The position numbers and the translations under genes were made by a program. DNA of 46,351 nucleotides, from IMG/VR virus record IMGVR_UViG_3300032242_001264, positions 1-46,351 of that record, one strand, 5' to 3'. Source of the DNA: a virus. Below are positions 38,710 to 46,351 of this stretch, in pieces. Numbering within the stretch: position 1 is the stretch's first letter; every line of letters starts with the position of its first letter. The notes under the pieces were generated by a model that was not told the origin of the DNA, did no database searches, and saw only the letters and a program-made list of their open reading frames with translations.

Positions 38710-41700
38710 CTTTATCTCCAATAAGTTGTATAATCATTTTTTCTAGTTTAGCAACCGTGGCTTCTAATTCTGCAACACGGTCGTCTGTTAGTTTACTTGT
38801 CACAGCCAATATTGCTGTTGTTTTGGCATAATCAACAGATAGCGTTCCCAAACCTGTTATGATTTTTCTTTCATCGTCTGCCTCATGTACAAATTCACCA
38901 CAGCCATTCTCTTGCAATGTTTGTGCTCCGTAGCCGATCATTGTCATGCCGTCGCGATCGTATTTAATAGCAGATTTTGCCAGACCGTTTCTTCTTTCTA
39001 TAACATTATCAATTTCTCGAACATTTTCTTTTAATCTTAGATCGGACCAATATGCTGTAACGTTACCTGTGAAATAAGTGTTACCACTCATATCACCGTA
39101 CATCAGCCAACCATACTGGGGATTATACATACCCCAGTTACTACCGTTGGCCATTAATATACAGTTATTTGGATATACTCCATATCCTCGCCAACCGTTT
39201 AGGCCGCTGCTGTATGTGGTTATATTACCGTAAGAAATTTCTGAATCTGCAGCCCAAATACCTCTACCATAGGAGTTCCAATATACACCAGTATTGCCTA
39301 CTGGTCGGAACCAATTATTGGCCATTACATAGCTCAACAGCGACGAACCGTTAGGATCTAAGTAGTACCCGGTATCATTTATATCATATATATAAGGAAG
39401 ATATGTATATCCGTTTGCATTTATATAGAATACATCACTACTGGCTCCATTACCGATACGTAGTGTCTGTGAACTGCCAGTTGTTCCGTTGTCCCAGTTA
39501 AGAATGACGGCATAACCATTATATGCATTTAGGTGCAGATTAGGCGTCATACGCATCAAGTAATTGCTCGGTGTGTAACCTCCCATACCAGTAATACCGG
39601 CGGTTGCAGCAAAACTCATATTACTAAAATACGAACTGCCTCCCGGATCTGCGTAGTATGCTGTATTATCACTATCGTAGAAAATAGGTCCCCTAACACT
39701 GGCTGAACCATATGTAATACTAGCAATAAATGCTTCGTAACTAGTTCCTGGATTATTAATAACTTTAATTCTACCACTAGATTCTATGCTTATTTGAGAA
39801 GCAACTACTCCACCCCAATGCCAAGAAATAGTAGGAGGATTATAGCTAACAGATCCACCATACTGAGATTCTCTTAATTGAATGCCTGCATCGCTGTAAC
39901 TTGTTGAGCTATTGTTACCTCTAGCAAATTGCCAAGTTCCTGTAACTTTACCGCTGCCGTTGGGATCAAGATAATATGTCGAATCGTTATAATCGTAGAA
40001 TATAGTACCGTAGACAGCACCGCTAAAAGATGCAGATGTTCCTGAGTATCCACCAGCAGCAGTTACACTTGCTGAAGTACCCGAGGCACCGTTACCAAAG
40101 TAAATGCCGCTGGTACCTGAATAGTAATTTAGATAAATTGCTCTACTGGAGCCAGAATCTAAATGCAGGTTACCGTTTGTTGTTACAACAGATGCAATTG
40201 AGTCAGTACGAGTGATAGCATTTACACCGTCGCCACCAACTTGTAAGTATGATGACCATGTAGCATTAGGTCCAAATCTAACATAGTTAGAACCGTTTGC
40301 CGTACCGGCTGCACCGGACATAATTACCTGCGGGCCAGCCAATTGTGTTGATGATGTGTTTGCAAATGCACTAGATTCCCAGGAAATTGCCCATCCACTA
40401 TTCCATGTGCTTGCCGCATAGTTAGCATAACCTGCCTGGAAATCTGTTACAAAAACGTTGCAATAACTCCATACTGTTGCAAGTTCTCCAATATATACAC
40501 AATAATTTGCGGTTCCTGTATCATAACCAAATCTCACATTTAATGCAGTGCGACTTTGTGTAGTCATGTAGGCAAATGTATTGATCCAGACACCAGGTGC
40601 TGTTGTGTAAGTATATCCACCGCAGTTAATATCAAACGATAAACCATCATAAGTATAAACTTTAACAGTAAATCTCAACATGGTATTAGATACACTAATA
40701 CCTGTTGGTAATTTGATCTTAATAGCACCAGTTACGGATGATGCTCCTTGCCAACTACTTGCGCCCCCTGGACTTAATAAACGTAACGCAGAGTTTGTAC
40801 CAGATACATCAGAATTGCCTTGCGTAGTATTAATTGTTGTAGCGTTAATACCACCACTCATAGTGCCGCCTGCCAGAGGTAGATAAATTCCACTCAATGA
40901 CGGAATATCTGCAGCCACTAATGCACGGAAAGAAGGAGTTCCGGCAGATCCGTTGGGTGCGGCTAACACATAGTTAGCTGTTTTGCTAGCATATGGATTT
41001 TGTGTATCTCCGTACCCGGACGCTAAGGCAATTGTAACAGCAGATGAACCATTATAACTTGTTCCGCTTAACGGAGAACTAATAGTTAACGCATTAGCAA
41101 GAGACCCAGCAGTTAATCCACTTGCACTTATCCAAGTAGGAGCAGCATTACCATTACTTTGTAGTATTTGACCAGATGTTCCGTAATTGCTTGCTCCATT
41201 AAATGCCAGCGCACCAGCTGATGTTAATGACATTGCAAGGGTTAGAGTAGCATTGTTACCAAGTGCAACTGTTTGACTTGCGCCAACATACCAGTTATGT
41301 TGATTACCGCTAATTGTATATGCAGCACGGTTCAATGCGCCAGCACCGTAAGAACTAAGGAATGTACCGGCGGCTGCACTACTTGGGTATACACCATATC
41401 CAATAACTGGTCCACCACTACTATATTCTGTACCAATGTTAGTAAGAGAACCAGTTCCGTAATTACTTTGTAATAAAATTGTGCCGTTTGTACTGCCCGA
41501 TCCGCCCGCTACAATACTGCCTAGAACGTTTAGTTTGTTAGTAAAACCGGTGTTAAGTTGCGATGAGGTTCCGAAATATCCATTACCGCTTGCAAGGATA
41601 TCACCAGTATTAGCAGTTACAGAATAAGTACCAACAGCTAGAGATCCTGAAACTTTTTCATTGCCGCCTACAAAACTATTACCTTGATTCCATAAACCCC

Positions 41701-43990
41701 AAGAATTGGTAATTGTTACGTTTGTACCAGCAACTGGTGCATCAACATATAAATTAGTAGCATTGGTGACTGTTATAGCATTAGTTGATGCGAAGGTAGG
41801 AGCTTGTAAACTTGCACCTGCTCTAAATGTTACGGTAGCACTTGCTGCTGAACTAGTATCAGTTAATGTAGCAACTCCACTATTAAATATCGGGCTTACT
41901 GTAGTCCATGAAGCAGTGCTTAAATTTCCAGTTCTAGAAAATATACTAGTTTGTACTGTTCCAGTAACTGTTAAAATATTAGTGCCGCTATTCCATGCTA
42001 GGTTAGAACTAAATCCTGTTGCACTTGTAGCTGTTTGATATGGTATTTGACCAGTACTTCCGCCGGCAATATTGGTAGCAGTAGATGCAGCACCGGTGCT
42101 AATAGTTACCCAAGTTGGGCTTGCATCACCATTACTCTGCAAAACTTGACCGCTAGTACCGTAGTTAGTGGGTCCGTTAAATGCTAGACCACCGTTGGCT
42201 GTTAGACGAATTTTTTCCGATGCACCTATTGCCCAGGTAAAAATACTTGCAATAGAATCTAACTGAACATACGAGGATCCACTGCGGTTATATGATTGGA
42301 ATAAATTTTTGCCAGATGAATATCCTGGGCCAAATTCAATTCCTTCTGCCCCTGCATTGCTCACAACTAGATTATAAGATGGGTTGGTTATTCCAATACC
42401 AATGTAGCCACCGTACGGTTGTAATGTCATATTGCCAGATGCACTACCACTTATGTTTACTTGCTGTATATAAGGAAGGTCGCCAGGTCCTGAACCAAAT
42501 GCAAAACCGTAGCCGGATGTATTTTTAGGTTGGATGTATAATGTTGAAAGGGATTGAGCTGTTGCTAAAGAGGAAGCGTTACTTGTTCCTCCTATTACTG
42601 TTAATTTACCATATGAAGACGTTCCGCCTATACTGACAACACCTGTGCTTGCATTGAATCCAACAGGATTAGTAGTCGATACAGTAGCAGCGGTAGTAGT
42701 AGACCCGCTTGCTGATACTCCTACAATATATTCAAATGCATTAGTGTTAGCAGTTGCATTGATATTAACAGCAGAAAGACTGCTCTGATTTATCCATGTT
42801 GGACTTGCATTACCATTGCTTTGTAATAGTTGTCCAGATGTTCCATAATTGGTAGATCCGCCAAATGCTATTCCTTTTAAACTAGTAATTCTAAGTGCTT
42901 CAGTTGTGCCATTACTTGAGAATATTAAATCACCGTTATTTGTAGTAATGGTAGAAGTTGTCGAATTAGTTGTATCACCCAATATCAATTGTGGAGCAGA
43001 TGTAGATGCTCCGATATAAGTTTGTCCTCGTACATCTAATCTGTAGTTAGGTCTGTTGGTATTGATGCCAACGTACTGACTTGAATCAACACGAATAGCT
43101 TCGGTCCCAGCAGTCGTTAAAGATACTGCACTTGAAGTAGATAAAATTATAAAGGCATTTGATATCGAATAATCACTTAATGCAATTTGGGTTGCATCTG
43201 AATATAATACACCAATTGTACCAGTAGATGCGCCACGAAATCTTACTACTGAATTAACACTACCTACAATATGTAAAGGTGCTGTCGGAGTTGCAATTCC
43301 CATTCCAACATAATTAGTATTGGGCAAATAAGTTAAACCAGAATTTGCAGCTACCTTTATTATGTTACTACCAGTGCTAACAGAAATAAATGTAAGATAT
43401 TGAACAACTGAAGTTGATGTTTCGTTTGCAACAACAACATTGGTAGCAGTAGATGTATTACCTGCACCTAAAGAACTTAGTGATGTCCATTGCGGTACTG
43501 ATCCAGTTGATGATAGTACATACCCGGCAGTAGTACTAATATTCAACATTGTAGTTGTACCAGTTGACGTCTGATATGGTAAAGAACCAGTTAATCCGCC
43601 TGCTAGATTAGTAGCAGTAGTTGCTGTTGTGGCCAAGTCAGCTAATGCGGCACGACCAACATAGATGCTCGATGTATTGGTATATACAGGGGCACTTGTT
43701 CCTGCACTTACTAATATTTGACCTAATGTACCAGTATTAACAAAACCAGTAGCGCCTGCTCCTGTTTGGTATACTAACTGTCCAGCGGTACCTGCAGCTA
43801 TATTAGTTGCAGTTGTAATGGTTCCATATATTGTACCGCCTACATACAAGTTTCCGCCAATACCTGCACCGCCTACTACTTGTAATGCACCAGTAATAGT
43901 TGACGATGCTGTATTCGAACCGCTAACAAACAGTTGGGTATCAACGGTTGCGGTGCCGTAAATTCGTGTTCCAGATAAGAGTTTTGCCAT
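38699..43990 (-). CDS. Giant fibre protein with S74 self-cleaving chaperone domain (1763 aa)
   Basis: Most of the protein is Gly/Ser/Thr/Asn-rich beta-repeat sequence. Three GTSGQxLQSNGxAxPTW repeats lie at about 41120-41205, 42105-42185 and 42790-42870, and three YY(L/A)DPNGS-type repeats at about 39345-40000. The last 116 residues form a peptidase S74/intramolecular chaperone domain: WSDLRLKEN with the catalytic Ser1649 and Lys1654, then DGMTMIGYGAQTL and a coiled-coil tail. In this family the domain trimerises the fibre and then cuts itself off. A TAAATA element lies 7 bases before the ATG. Likely a receptor-binding fibre or long surface spike. Confidence 0.9.
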   Translation of the reverse strand: MAKLLSGTRIYGTATVDTQLFVSGSNTASSTITGALQVVGGAGIGGNLYVGGTIYGTITTATNIAAGTAGQLVYQTGAGATGFVNTGTLGQILVSAGTSAPVYTNTSSIYVGRAALADLATTATTATNLAGGLTGSLPYQTSTGTTTMLNISTTAGYVLSSTGSVPQWTSLSSLGAGNTSTATNVVVANETSTSVVQYLTFISVSTGSNIIKVAANSGLTYLPNTNYVGMGIATPTAPLHIVGSVNSVVRFRGASTGTIGVLYSDATQIALSDYSISNAFIILSTSSAVSLTTAGTEAIRVDSSQYVGINTNRPNYRLDVRGQTYIGASTSAPQLILGDTTNSTTSTITTNNGDLIFSSNGTTEALRITSLKGIAFGGSTNYGTSGQLLQSNGNASPTWINQSSLSAVNINATANTNAFEYIVGVSASGSTTTAATVSTTNPVGFNASTGVVSIGGTSSYGKLTVIGGTSNASSLATAQSLSTLYIQPKNTSGYGFAFGSGPGDLPYIQQVNISGSASGNMTLQPYGGYIGIGITNPSYNLVVSNAGAEGIEFGPGYSSGKNLFQSYNRSGSSYVQLDSIASIFTWAIGASEKIRLTANGGLAFNGPTNYGTSGQVLQSNGDASPTWVTISTGAASTATNIAGGSTGQIPYQTATSATGFSSNLAWNSGTNILTVTGTVQTSIFSRTGNLSTASWTTVSPIFNSGVATLTDTSSAASATVTFRAGASLQAPTFASTNAITVTNATNLYVDAPVAGTNVTITNSWGLWNQGNSFVGGNEKVSGSLAVGTYSVTANTGDILASGNGYFGTSSQLNTGFTNKLNVLGSIVAGGSGSTNGTILLQSNYGTGSLTNIGTEYSSGGPVIGYGVYPSSAAAGTFLSSYGAGALNRAAYTISGNQHNWYVGASQTVALGNNATLTLAMSLTSAGALAFNGASNYGTSGQILQSNGNAAPTWISASGLTAGSLANALTISSPLSGTSYNGSSAVTIALASGYGDTQNPYASKTANYVLAAPNGSAGTPSFRALVAADIPSLSGIYLPLAGGTMSGGINATTINTTQGNSDVSGTNSALRLLSPGGASSWQGASSVTGAIKIKLPTGISVSNTMLRFTVKVYTYDGLSFDINCGGYTYTTAPGVWINTFAYMTTQSRTALNVRFGYDTGTANYCVYIGELATVWSYCNVFVTDFQAGYANYAASTWNSGWAISWESSAFANTSSTQLAGPQVIMSGAAGTANGSNYVRFGPNATWSSYLQVGGDGVNAITRTDSIASVVTTNGNLHLDSGSSRAIYLNYYSGTSGIYFGNGASGTSASVTAAGGYSGTSASFSGAVYGTIFYDYNDSTYYLDPNGSGKVTGTWQFARGNNSSTSYSDAGIQLRESQYGGSVSYNPPTISWHWGGVVASQISIESSGRIKVINNPGTSYEAFIASITYGSASVRGPIFYDSDNTAYYADPGGSSYFSNMSFAATAGITGMGGYTPSNYLMRMTPNLHLNAYNGYAVILNWDNGTTGSSQTLRIGNGASSDVFYINANGYTYLPYIYDINDTGYYLDPNGSSLLSYVMANNWFRPVGNTGVYWNSYGRGIWAADSEISYGNITTYSSGLNGWRGYGVYPNNCILMANGSNWGMYNPQYGWLMYGDMSGNTYFTGNVTAYWSDLRLKENVREIDNVIERRNGLAKSAIKYDRDGMTMIGYGAQTLQENGCGEFVHEADDERKIITGLGTLSVDYAKTTAILAVTSKLTDDRVAELEATVAKLEKMIIQLIGDKDAG
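39345..40000 (-). repeat. Three YYLDPNG-type repeats in the fibre
   Basis: Copies near 39345-39390, 39638-39690 and 39950-40000 encode variants of FYD-x(2-4)-T-x-YY(L/A)DP(N/G)GS. This short motif is familiar from fibre proteins of aquatic T4-like phages and probably forms trimer beta-turns. Confidence 0.7.
41120..42870 (-). repeat. Three GQ-LQSNG repeats in the fibre
   Basis: Copies at about 41120-41205, 42105-42185 and 42790-42870 encode FNG-x(2)-NYGTSGQ(I/V/L)LQSNG(N/D)A(A/S)PTW. A shorter GNVL/GYVL variant recurs in the gene upstream, so the two fibre genes share repeat building blocks. Confidence 0.7.
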
Positions 43991-43997
43991 AGTCTTC

Positions 43998-44004
43998 TAT
44001 TTAT
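43998..44004 (-). promoter_or_regulatory. T4-type late promoter of the S74 fibre gene
   Basis: Minus strand ATAAATA, 7 bases before ATG 43990. No Shine-Dalgarno between. Confidence 0.65.
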
Positions 44005-44012
44005 TCGTTATT

Positions 44013-44234
44013 TTAAGTTGGTTTATCAACTTCATTAAAACCGTTTGATACTAATAATGTTCCTGTATTAGTTTCACGTTTTGCAACACTGCCGCCGTTG
44101 ATGGAAACTTCATCAAGCAATGCGGCATATTGGGTAGTGGTATTAACACGAATGGTAGAAGTTGTAACTTCGTCAAACTGGCCACTGATAAACAGTGTGC
44201 CAGTTGAAGTTAAACGGGCTGCAACAATAGCCAT
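44013..44234 (-). CDS. Small fibre-associated protein (73 aa)
   Basis: Two similar halves: STGTLFISGQFDEV and NTGTLLVSNGFNEV, each a strand-turn-strand unit, so it looks like a small internally duplicated beta protein. Its start shares a base with the stop of the upstream fibre gene (TAATG), coupling their translation. Probably a fibre accessory or tip protein; no family recognised. Confidence 0.75.
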   Translation of the reverse strand: MAIVAARLTSTGTLFISGQFDEVTTSTIRVNTTTQYAALLDEVSINGGSVAKRETNTGTLLVSNGFNEVDKPT

Positions 44235-46351
44235 TATCCAAACACCGTGTCTAAACTATTTGTAAGAGTGTTATAGTATTGATATACAGCACTAGCACTA
44301 GTTGTTCCAACAAATCCTACTCTATTACCAACATAGATACTATCTGCAACACCGAGGCCGCCGCGCACCTGTAATGCACCTGTACCAGTAGATGTTGATA
44401 ATGCAGTGCTTGCTAATGTTAGCGTATTATTGTAACTAGGAGCACTTGTTCCGTTGCTTACTAATACATTGCCAGCGGTGCCTGGACCGTAAAAACTTGT
44501 TGTACCTGTTGAACTTTGATAAGGAACTTGGCCGGCAGTACCACCAGCAATGTTTGTGGATGTAGTAGCATTACCTGCACTTAATCCGCTAATTGCACTC
44601 CATATTGGAGTTGTTCCGTTAGATGTTAGTACATAGCCATTAGACCCAATACTTAAGAAGGTAGTTGTTCCAGTGGATGATTGATATGGCAAACTACCAG
44701 CTGCACCATTAGCTATGTTAGTAGCAGTTGATGCAAATGTAGAAGTGGTAGCAGTAGTTGCAACACCAGTTAAATTACCAAAGAATGTTGTAGCAGTTAC
44801 GTTACCGCCGACAAATACTCCGCCACCAATACCAACACCACCTGTTATTTTTAAAGCTCCGGTTGATGTACTTCCGCTTGCGGTAGCATTTGTTATACTT
44901 AATGCAATAGTAGTTGAAGAACCTCGACCAGTAACACTTTGTAAAGTACTAGTATCCCAAATCGTTACTGCACCGGTGCTTGTGTTAACAGCAGTGTCAG
45001 TTCCTGCAAATATAGCAGTTTGAGTAGCATACTGATTAACACTAGCAGTGGTTAATATCTGTGCGCCAGCAACATAACTTGTTTGGCCAACATATAATGC
45101 ACCGCCTATGCCAACGCCGCCGACTACAGTCAGTGAACCAGTTGCAGTTGAACTGGATGCAGTTGTATCTGTTAGTATAATACTGCCAAGTCTAAAAGTT
45201 CCATTGGTACCAGTTACGTTAGGAGCATTATCAGCACTGGCATTTACTAACCATTCTAAATAACCTGTTCCATTATCACGACCTAAGAATCCGTTACGAT
45301 CAGTCGTATCATAATAGTGAAATCTTAAACCAATATCAAGTCCGTCGTTGACTAACCATTGGCTACCTGTATTGTTGGGAAAATGTAATTCAATAATGTT
45401 ATCTGTGTATACTGTGTTAGTGGTCAACACAGAAGTAGATGTACCGTTAAATACTACACTACTATTGAATATAGACGGGCCTTGAATGAACAATGAACCG
45501 GCACCAATACCACCTTGAACATACAAAGCGTTGGCTTGTAATGTGCCAGTGTTAGATGCAGTATTAAGAATTGAAATAGTATTGGTAGTACTATTACCAC
45601 GATTGGTTACACTTTGTAATGTACTGTTATTCCAAATTGTAATATTGCCAGTTGCTGTATTAATAGCAGTATCAGTTCCAGCAGTGATGGTTGTTTGGTT
45701 AGCATACGAATTAATAGTTGCGGTAGTAATAACCTTTTGATTATTTGTATATATGTCTCCCCCAACATACATATCACCGCCAATACCAACTCCTCCTACA
45801 ACTTGTAATGCACCAGTGATAGTAGAGGTTGACGGAATAGTACCTGCTAATGTTAAAGTATTATTGTATGTAGGAATACTGGAACCATTACTTATTAATA
45901 CATTACCAGGAGTTCCGGTACTTACGAAACTAGTAACACCTATTGCAGATTGATAAACTAATTGTCCGGCAACACCGCCTGATATATTTGTAGAAGTAAA
46001 TGCATATGTACTTGTACCAGCTACAATTGCATAATTAGATGTATTTGCATATGTAGAAGTAAATGCAATATCAGCATATGTAGAAGTTGTAGCAGTAGTT
46101 GCATAACTTGAAGTACCGGCTACAATTGCATAGTTGGATGTATTTGCAAATGTAGAAGTAAATGCAATGCCAGCATATGTAGAAGTAAATGCAATATTGG
46201 CATAGGTGCTTGTTCCAGCAACTATTGCATAATTGGAAGTATTTGCGTATGTAGAAGTAGTAGCAGTATTTGCATATCCTACAGTTAAATTACTAAGACT
46301 ATACCATTTTGGTGCAGATACATCTGCATATAAAATTTCTCCAGGATTACC
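44234..46351 (-). CDS. Large fibre-like protein, N-terminus beyond the right edge
   Basis: The minus-strand frame is open from 46351 to the stop at 44234, about 705 residues, so the Met at 45772 is internal. Content: Thr/Ser/Gly/Ala-rich repeats with an N-terminal LSNLTVGYANTATTSTYA array, repeated G-x-LQVVGGVGIGG and GG-x-AGQ-PYQS-x-TGTT segments and NGF-like turns. This is fibre or long surface protein sequence without enzyme motifs. It shares repeat types with the S74 protein, but ends without an S74 domain. Promoter and start are outside the window. Confidence 0.85.
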   Translation of the reverse strand, partial: GNPGEILYADVSAPKWYSLSNLTVGYANTATTSTYANTSNYAIVAGTSTYANIAFTSTYAGIAFTSTFANTSNYAIVAGTSSYATTATTSTYADIAFTSTYANTSNYAIVAGTSTYAFTSTNISGGVAGQLVYQSAIGVTSFVSTGTPGNVLISNGSSIPTYNNTLTLAGTIPSTSTITGALQVVGGVGIGGDMYVGGDIYTNNQKVITTATINSYANQTTITAGTDTAINTATGNITIWNNSTLQSVTNRGNSTTNTISILNTASNTGTLQANALYVQGGIGAGSLFIQGPSIFNSSVVFNGTSTSVLTTNTVYTDNIIELHFPNNTGSQWLVNDGLDIGLRFHYYDTTDRNGFLGRDNGTGYLEWLVNASADNAPNVTGTNGTFRLGSIILTDTTASSSTATGSLTVVGGVGIGGALYVGQTSYVAGAQILTTASVNQYATQTAIFAGTDTAVNTSTGAVTIWDTSTLQSVTGRGSSTTIALSITNATASGSTSTGALKITGGVGIGGGVFVGGNVTATTFFGNLTGVATTATTSTFASTATNIANGAAGSLPYQSSTGTTTFLSIGSNGYVLTSNGTTPIWSAISGLSAGNATTSTNIAGGTAGQVPYQSSTGTTSFYGPGTAGNVLVSNGTSAPSYNNTLTLASTALSTSTGTGALQVRGGLGVADSIYVGNRVGFVGTTSASAVYQYYNTLTNSLDTVFG
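46009..46290 (-). repeat. 99-bp (33-residue) tandem repeats
   Basis: The TGC of a TGCATA(A/G)TT core recurs at 46028, 46127 and 46226, exactly 99 bases apart, encoding units like TSNYAIVAGTSTYA with TSTYA and TSTFA spacers. About three copies lie near the right edge and the array may continue. Confidence 0.8.

Noticed and set aside
41706-42038. Long plus-strand frame of 110 codons in the fibre gene
   Set aside because: Val/Leu/Ala-rich translation is the mirror of the fibre's repetitive Thr/Gly/Asn codons; antisense shadow.
45753-45953. Right-hand fibre gene starting at Met 45772
   Set aside because: The minus-strand frame stays open from 45772 to the window edge with the same repeat composition, so the Met is internal and the gene is truncated by the window.
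46009-46290. CRISPR-like regular repeats
   Set aside because: The 99-bp units are in-frame coding repeats without unrelated spacers and lie inside an open fibre gene.

Overview
The window is part of the genome of a T4-like tailed phage with a contractile tail. This rests on recognisable homologues of gp32, UvsX, UvsW, gp41 helicase, gp61 primase, large terminase gp17, tail sheath gp18, tail tube gp19, sheath terminator gp15, head-completion nuclease gp4 and dNMP kinase gp1. Many further genes resemble conserved uncharacterised genes of T4-like phages from aquatic bacteria. The host is probably a Gram-negative proteobacterium. That is an inference from ADP-heptose (LPS precursor) genes, a proteobacterial-type AlgH/YqgE protein and near-perfect sigma70-type promoters. 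No tRNA, integrase or CRISPR array was seen.

Layout. (1) 1-2386, plus strand: small early-type genes and an AAA+ ATPase, visibly richer in G+C than the rest and driven by three perfect TTGACA-N17-TATAAT promoters. (2) 2387-6270: small or accessory genes on both strands: FlbD-like protein, possible GNAT-fold protein, deoxyribonucleotidase, GIY-YIG/NUMOD3 homing endonuclease, nucleotidyltransferase and AlgH. (3) 6267-20730, mostly minus strand: replication and recombination. Reading right to left, it runs gp32, UvsX, two small genes, a HARP-like protein, UvsW, a candidate gp62 and conserved unknowns, then a cupin/split-HldE sugar cassette and a mini DnaE-like protein; separately it holds gp61 and gp41. 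(4) 20874-34644, minus strand: packaging, neck and tail genes: gp13, gp1, gp18, gp19, a tube-fold protein, gp4, small terminase, capsid-targeted-looking protein, acidic protein, gp17 and a large 842-residue protein. (5) 34685-37736, plus strand: gp14-like, gp15 and a Nudix hydrolase. (6) 37726-46351, minus strand: long repetitive fibre-like proteins, one ending in an S74 self-cleaving chaperone domain, with small partner genes. The last gene runs off the right edge.

Expression. Two promoter classes are visible. One is sigma70-like. The other is a T4-type late element, TAAATA or ATAAATA, in front of structural genes. An unusual pattern recurs: the late element often lies only 4-8 bases from the ATG, and three sigma70-like promoters have the -10 box 5-7 bases from the ATG. 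Those mRNAs would then be leaderless or nearly so. Sheath, tube, gp32 and the DUF7936 gene instead have leaders with a Shine-Dalgarno. At several junctions the stop codon TAA is itself the start of the late promoter.

Most notable points: the mini DnaE-like protein, the order-reversed split HldE pair, the shared aromatic module found in gp14, gp15 and a large sheath insertion, the phage AlgH protein, and the leaderless promoter architecture. Family assignments come from reading motifs; no database search was run.
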